NCBI RefSeq assembly: GCF_019399895.1
Contig: NC_091868.1
Span: 9,239,593-9,303,592, forward strand
Origin: Cardiocondyla obscurior
Taxonomy: Eukaryota; Arthropoda; Insecta; Hymenoptera; Formicidae
Length of the DNA: 64,000 nucleotides
Reading direction: 5' to 3'
The notes under the pieces are model-generated. The model was not told the DNA's origin. It saw only the letters and a list, made by a program, of their open reading frames with translations, and searched no databases. Below, piece by piece: positions 63,692 through 64,000 of the stretch (position 1 is the stretch's first letter; the number at the start of each line of letters is the position of its first letter). The position numbers and the translations under genes were made by a program.

Positions 63692-64000
63692 GGGAAGTTC
63701 CCTTTCTCTTGAGTCGCGCGACTGGCAGCCCCATACATTTTCCCAGCTCTTCTCTCTGACGCATTTCGGATATTAGGTTTCGAACGTCAATCAGAGCACA
63801 CCGCCATCGATCGTCATCTGGACGCTGTGACAGCGACGGATTACGCGCGAGTGTCATGCGAAATATACCGTTGAAGGCTCCGAGTTGCTAGGTTTCATGC
63901 TTTAGCTCGCAATATCAAATAACTTCGTTATTAAAATTCATTTCAAAAAAATTTTTTTTTTTATTGGAAATAAACAGACTAAAATGTAATCACTCGTTAA
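63692..64000. other. Non-coding sequence to the window end
   Basis: No gene recognised. The minus frame of 61 codons at 63672-63857 overlaps the MITE end and has no known motif. There is a T-rich run at about 63950-63962. Confidence 0.6.

Overview
This is a eukaryotic window, most likely from a hymenopteran insect and plausibly an ant. The reasons are composition only. CpG is abundant rather than depleted, poly-A/poly-T tracts of 12-23 bp occur every few kilobases, and there are CT, TA and pentanucleotide microsatellites. There is no operon structure, no ribosome binding site and no gene-dense organisation. I recognise no protein-coding gene on either strand. The open frames are short, overlap on both strands, carry no motif I know, and look like chance frames in a CpG-rich genome. 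I see no rRNA, no convincing tRNA and no CRISPR array.

The best-supported content is a family of four related, apparently non-coding two-exon cassettes on the + strand, at 20227-20655, 55092-55329, 56539-56819 and 57144-57600. Each has a polypyrimidine/AG acceptor, an exon A ending in a purine-rich core that starts CTGAGAGG, a 5' splice site, an intron of 99-126 bp, a second acceptor, and a 39-43 nt exon B ending at another splice donor. Indels that are not multiples of three and in-frame stops argue against coding. The two long exons A (cassettes 1 and 4) share a hairpin in which one base pair has changed on both sides (C-G to U-A), which points to selection on RNA structure.

The last three cassettes sit in a structured region at about 53.4-57.6 kb. 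It opens with a 1.3 kb near-perfect inverted repeat (arms of about 635 bp, roughly 95% identical, 47-nt loop, a TATAAAAG box in each arm pointing inward). A tandem duplication of about 420 bp follows, lying between cassettes 2 and 3. Each copy holds a GC-rich segment with an E-box and a consensus GTAAGT donor, like a duplicated alternative first exon. My inference is a long non-coding RNA locus built by repeated local duplication, with a hairpin that could feed a small-RNA pathway. The sequence does not prove transcription.

Layout: 1-20 kb is non-coding, with two weak TATA-plus-donor first-exon candidates (near 2.7 and 6.6 kb), short repeats and a few hairpins. Cassette 1 is at 20.2 kb, with an 11-bp inverted repeat about 175 bp upstream. 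From 20.7 to 53.4 kb there is non-coding sequence with no gene I can support. The structured locus occupies 53.4-57.6 kb. From 57.6 to 63.4 kb there is more non-coding sequence, with a 17-bp minisatellite and a TA microsatellite. At 63385-63691 there is a degenerate Tc1/mariner-type MITE with about 40-bp terminal inverted repeats and TA ends.
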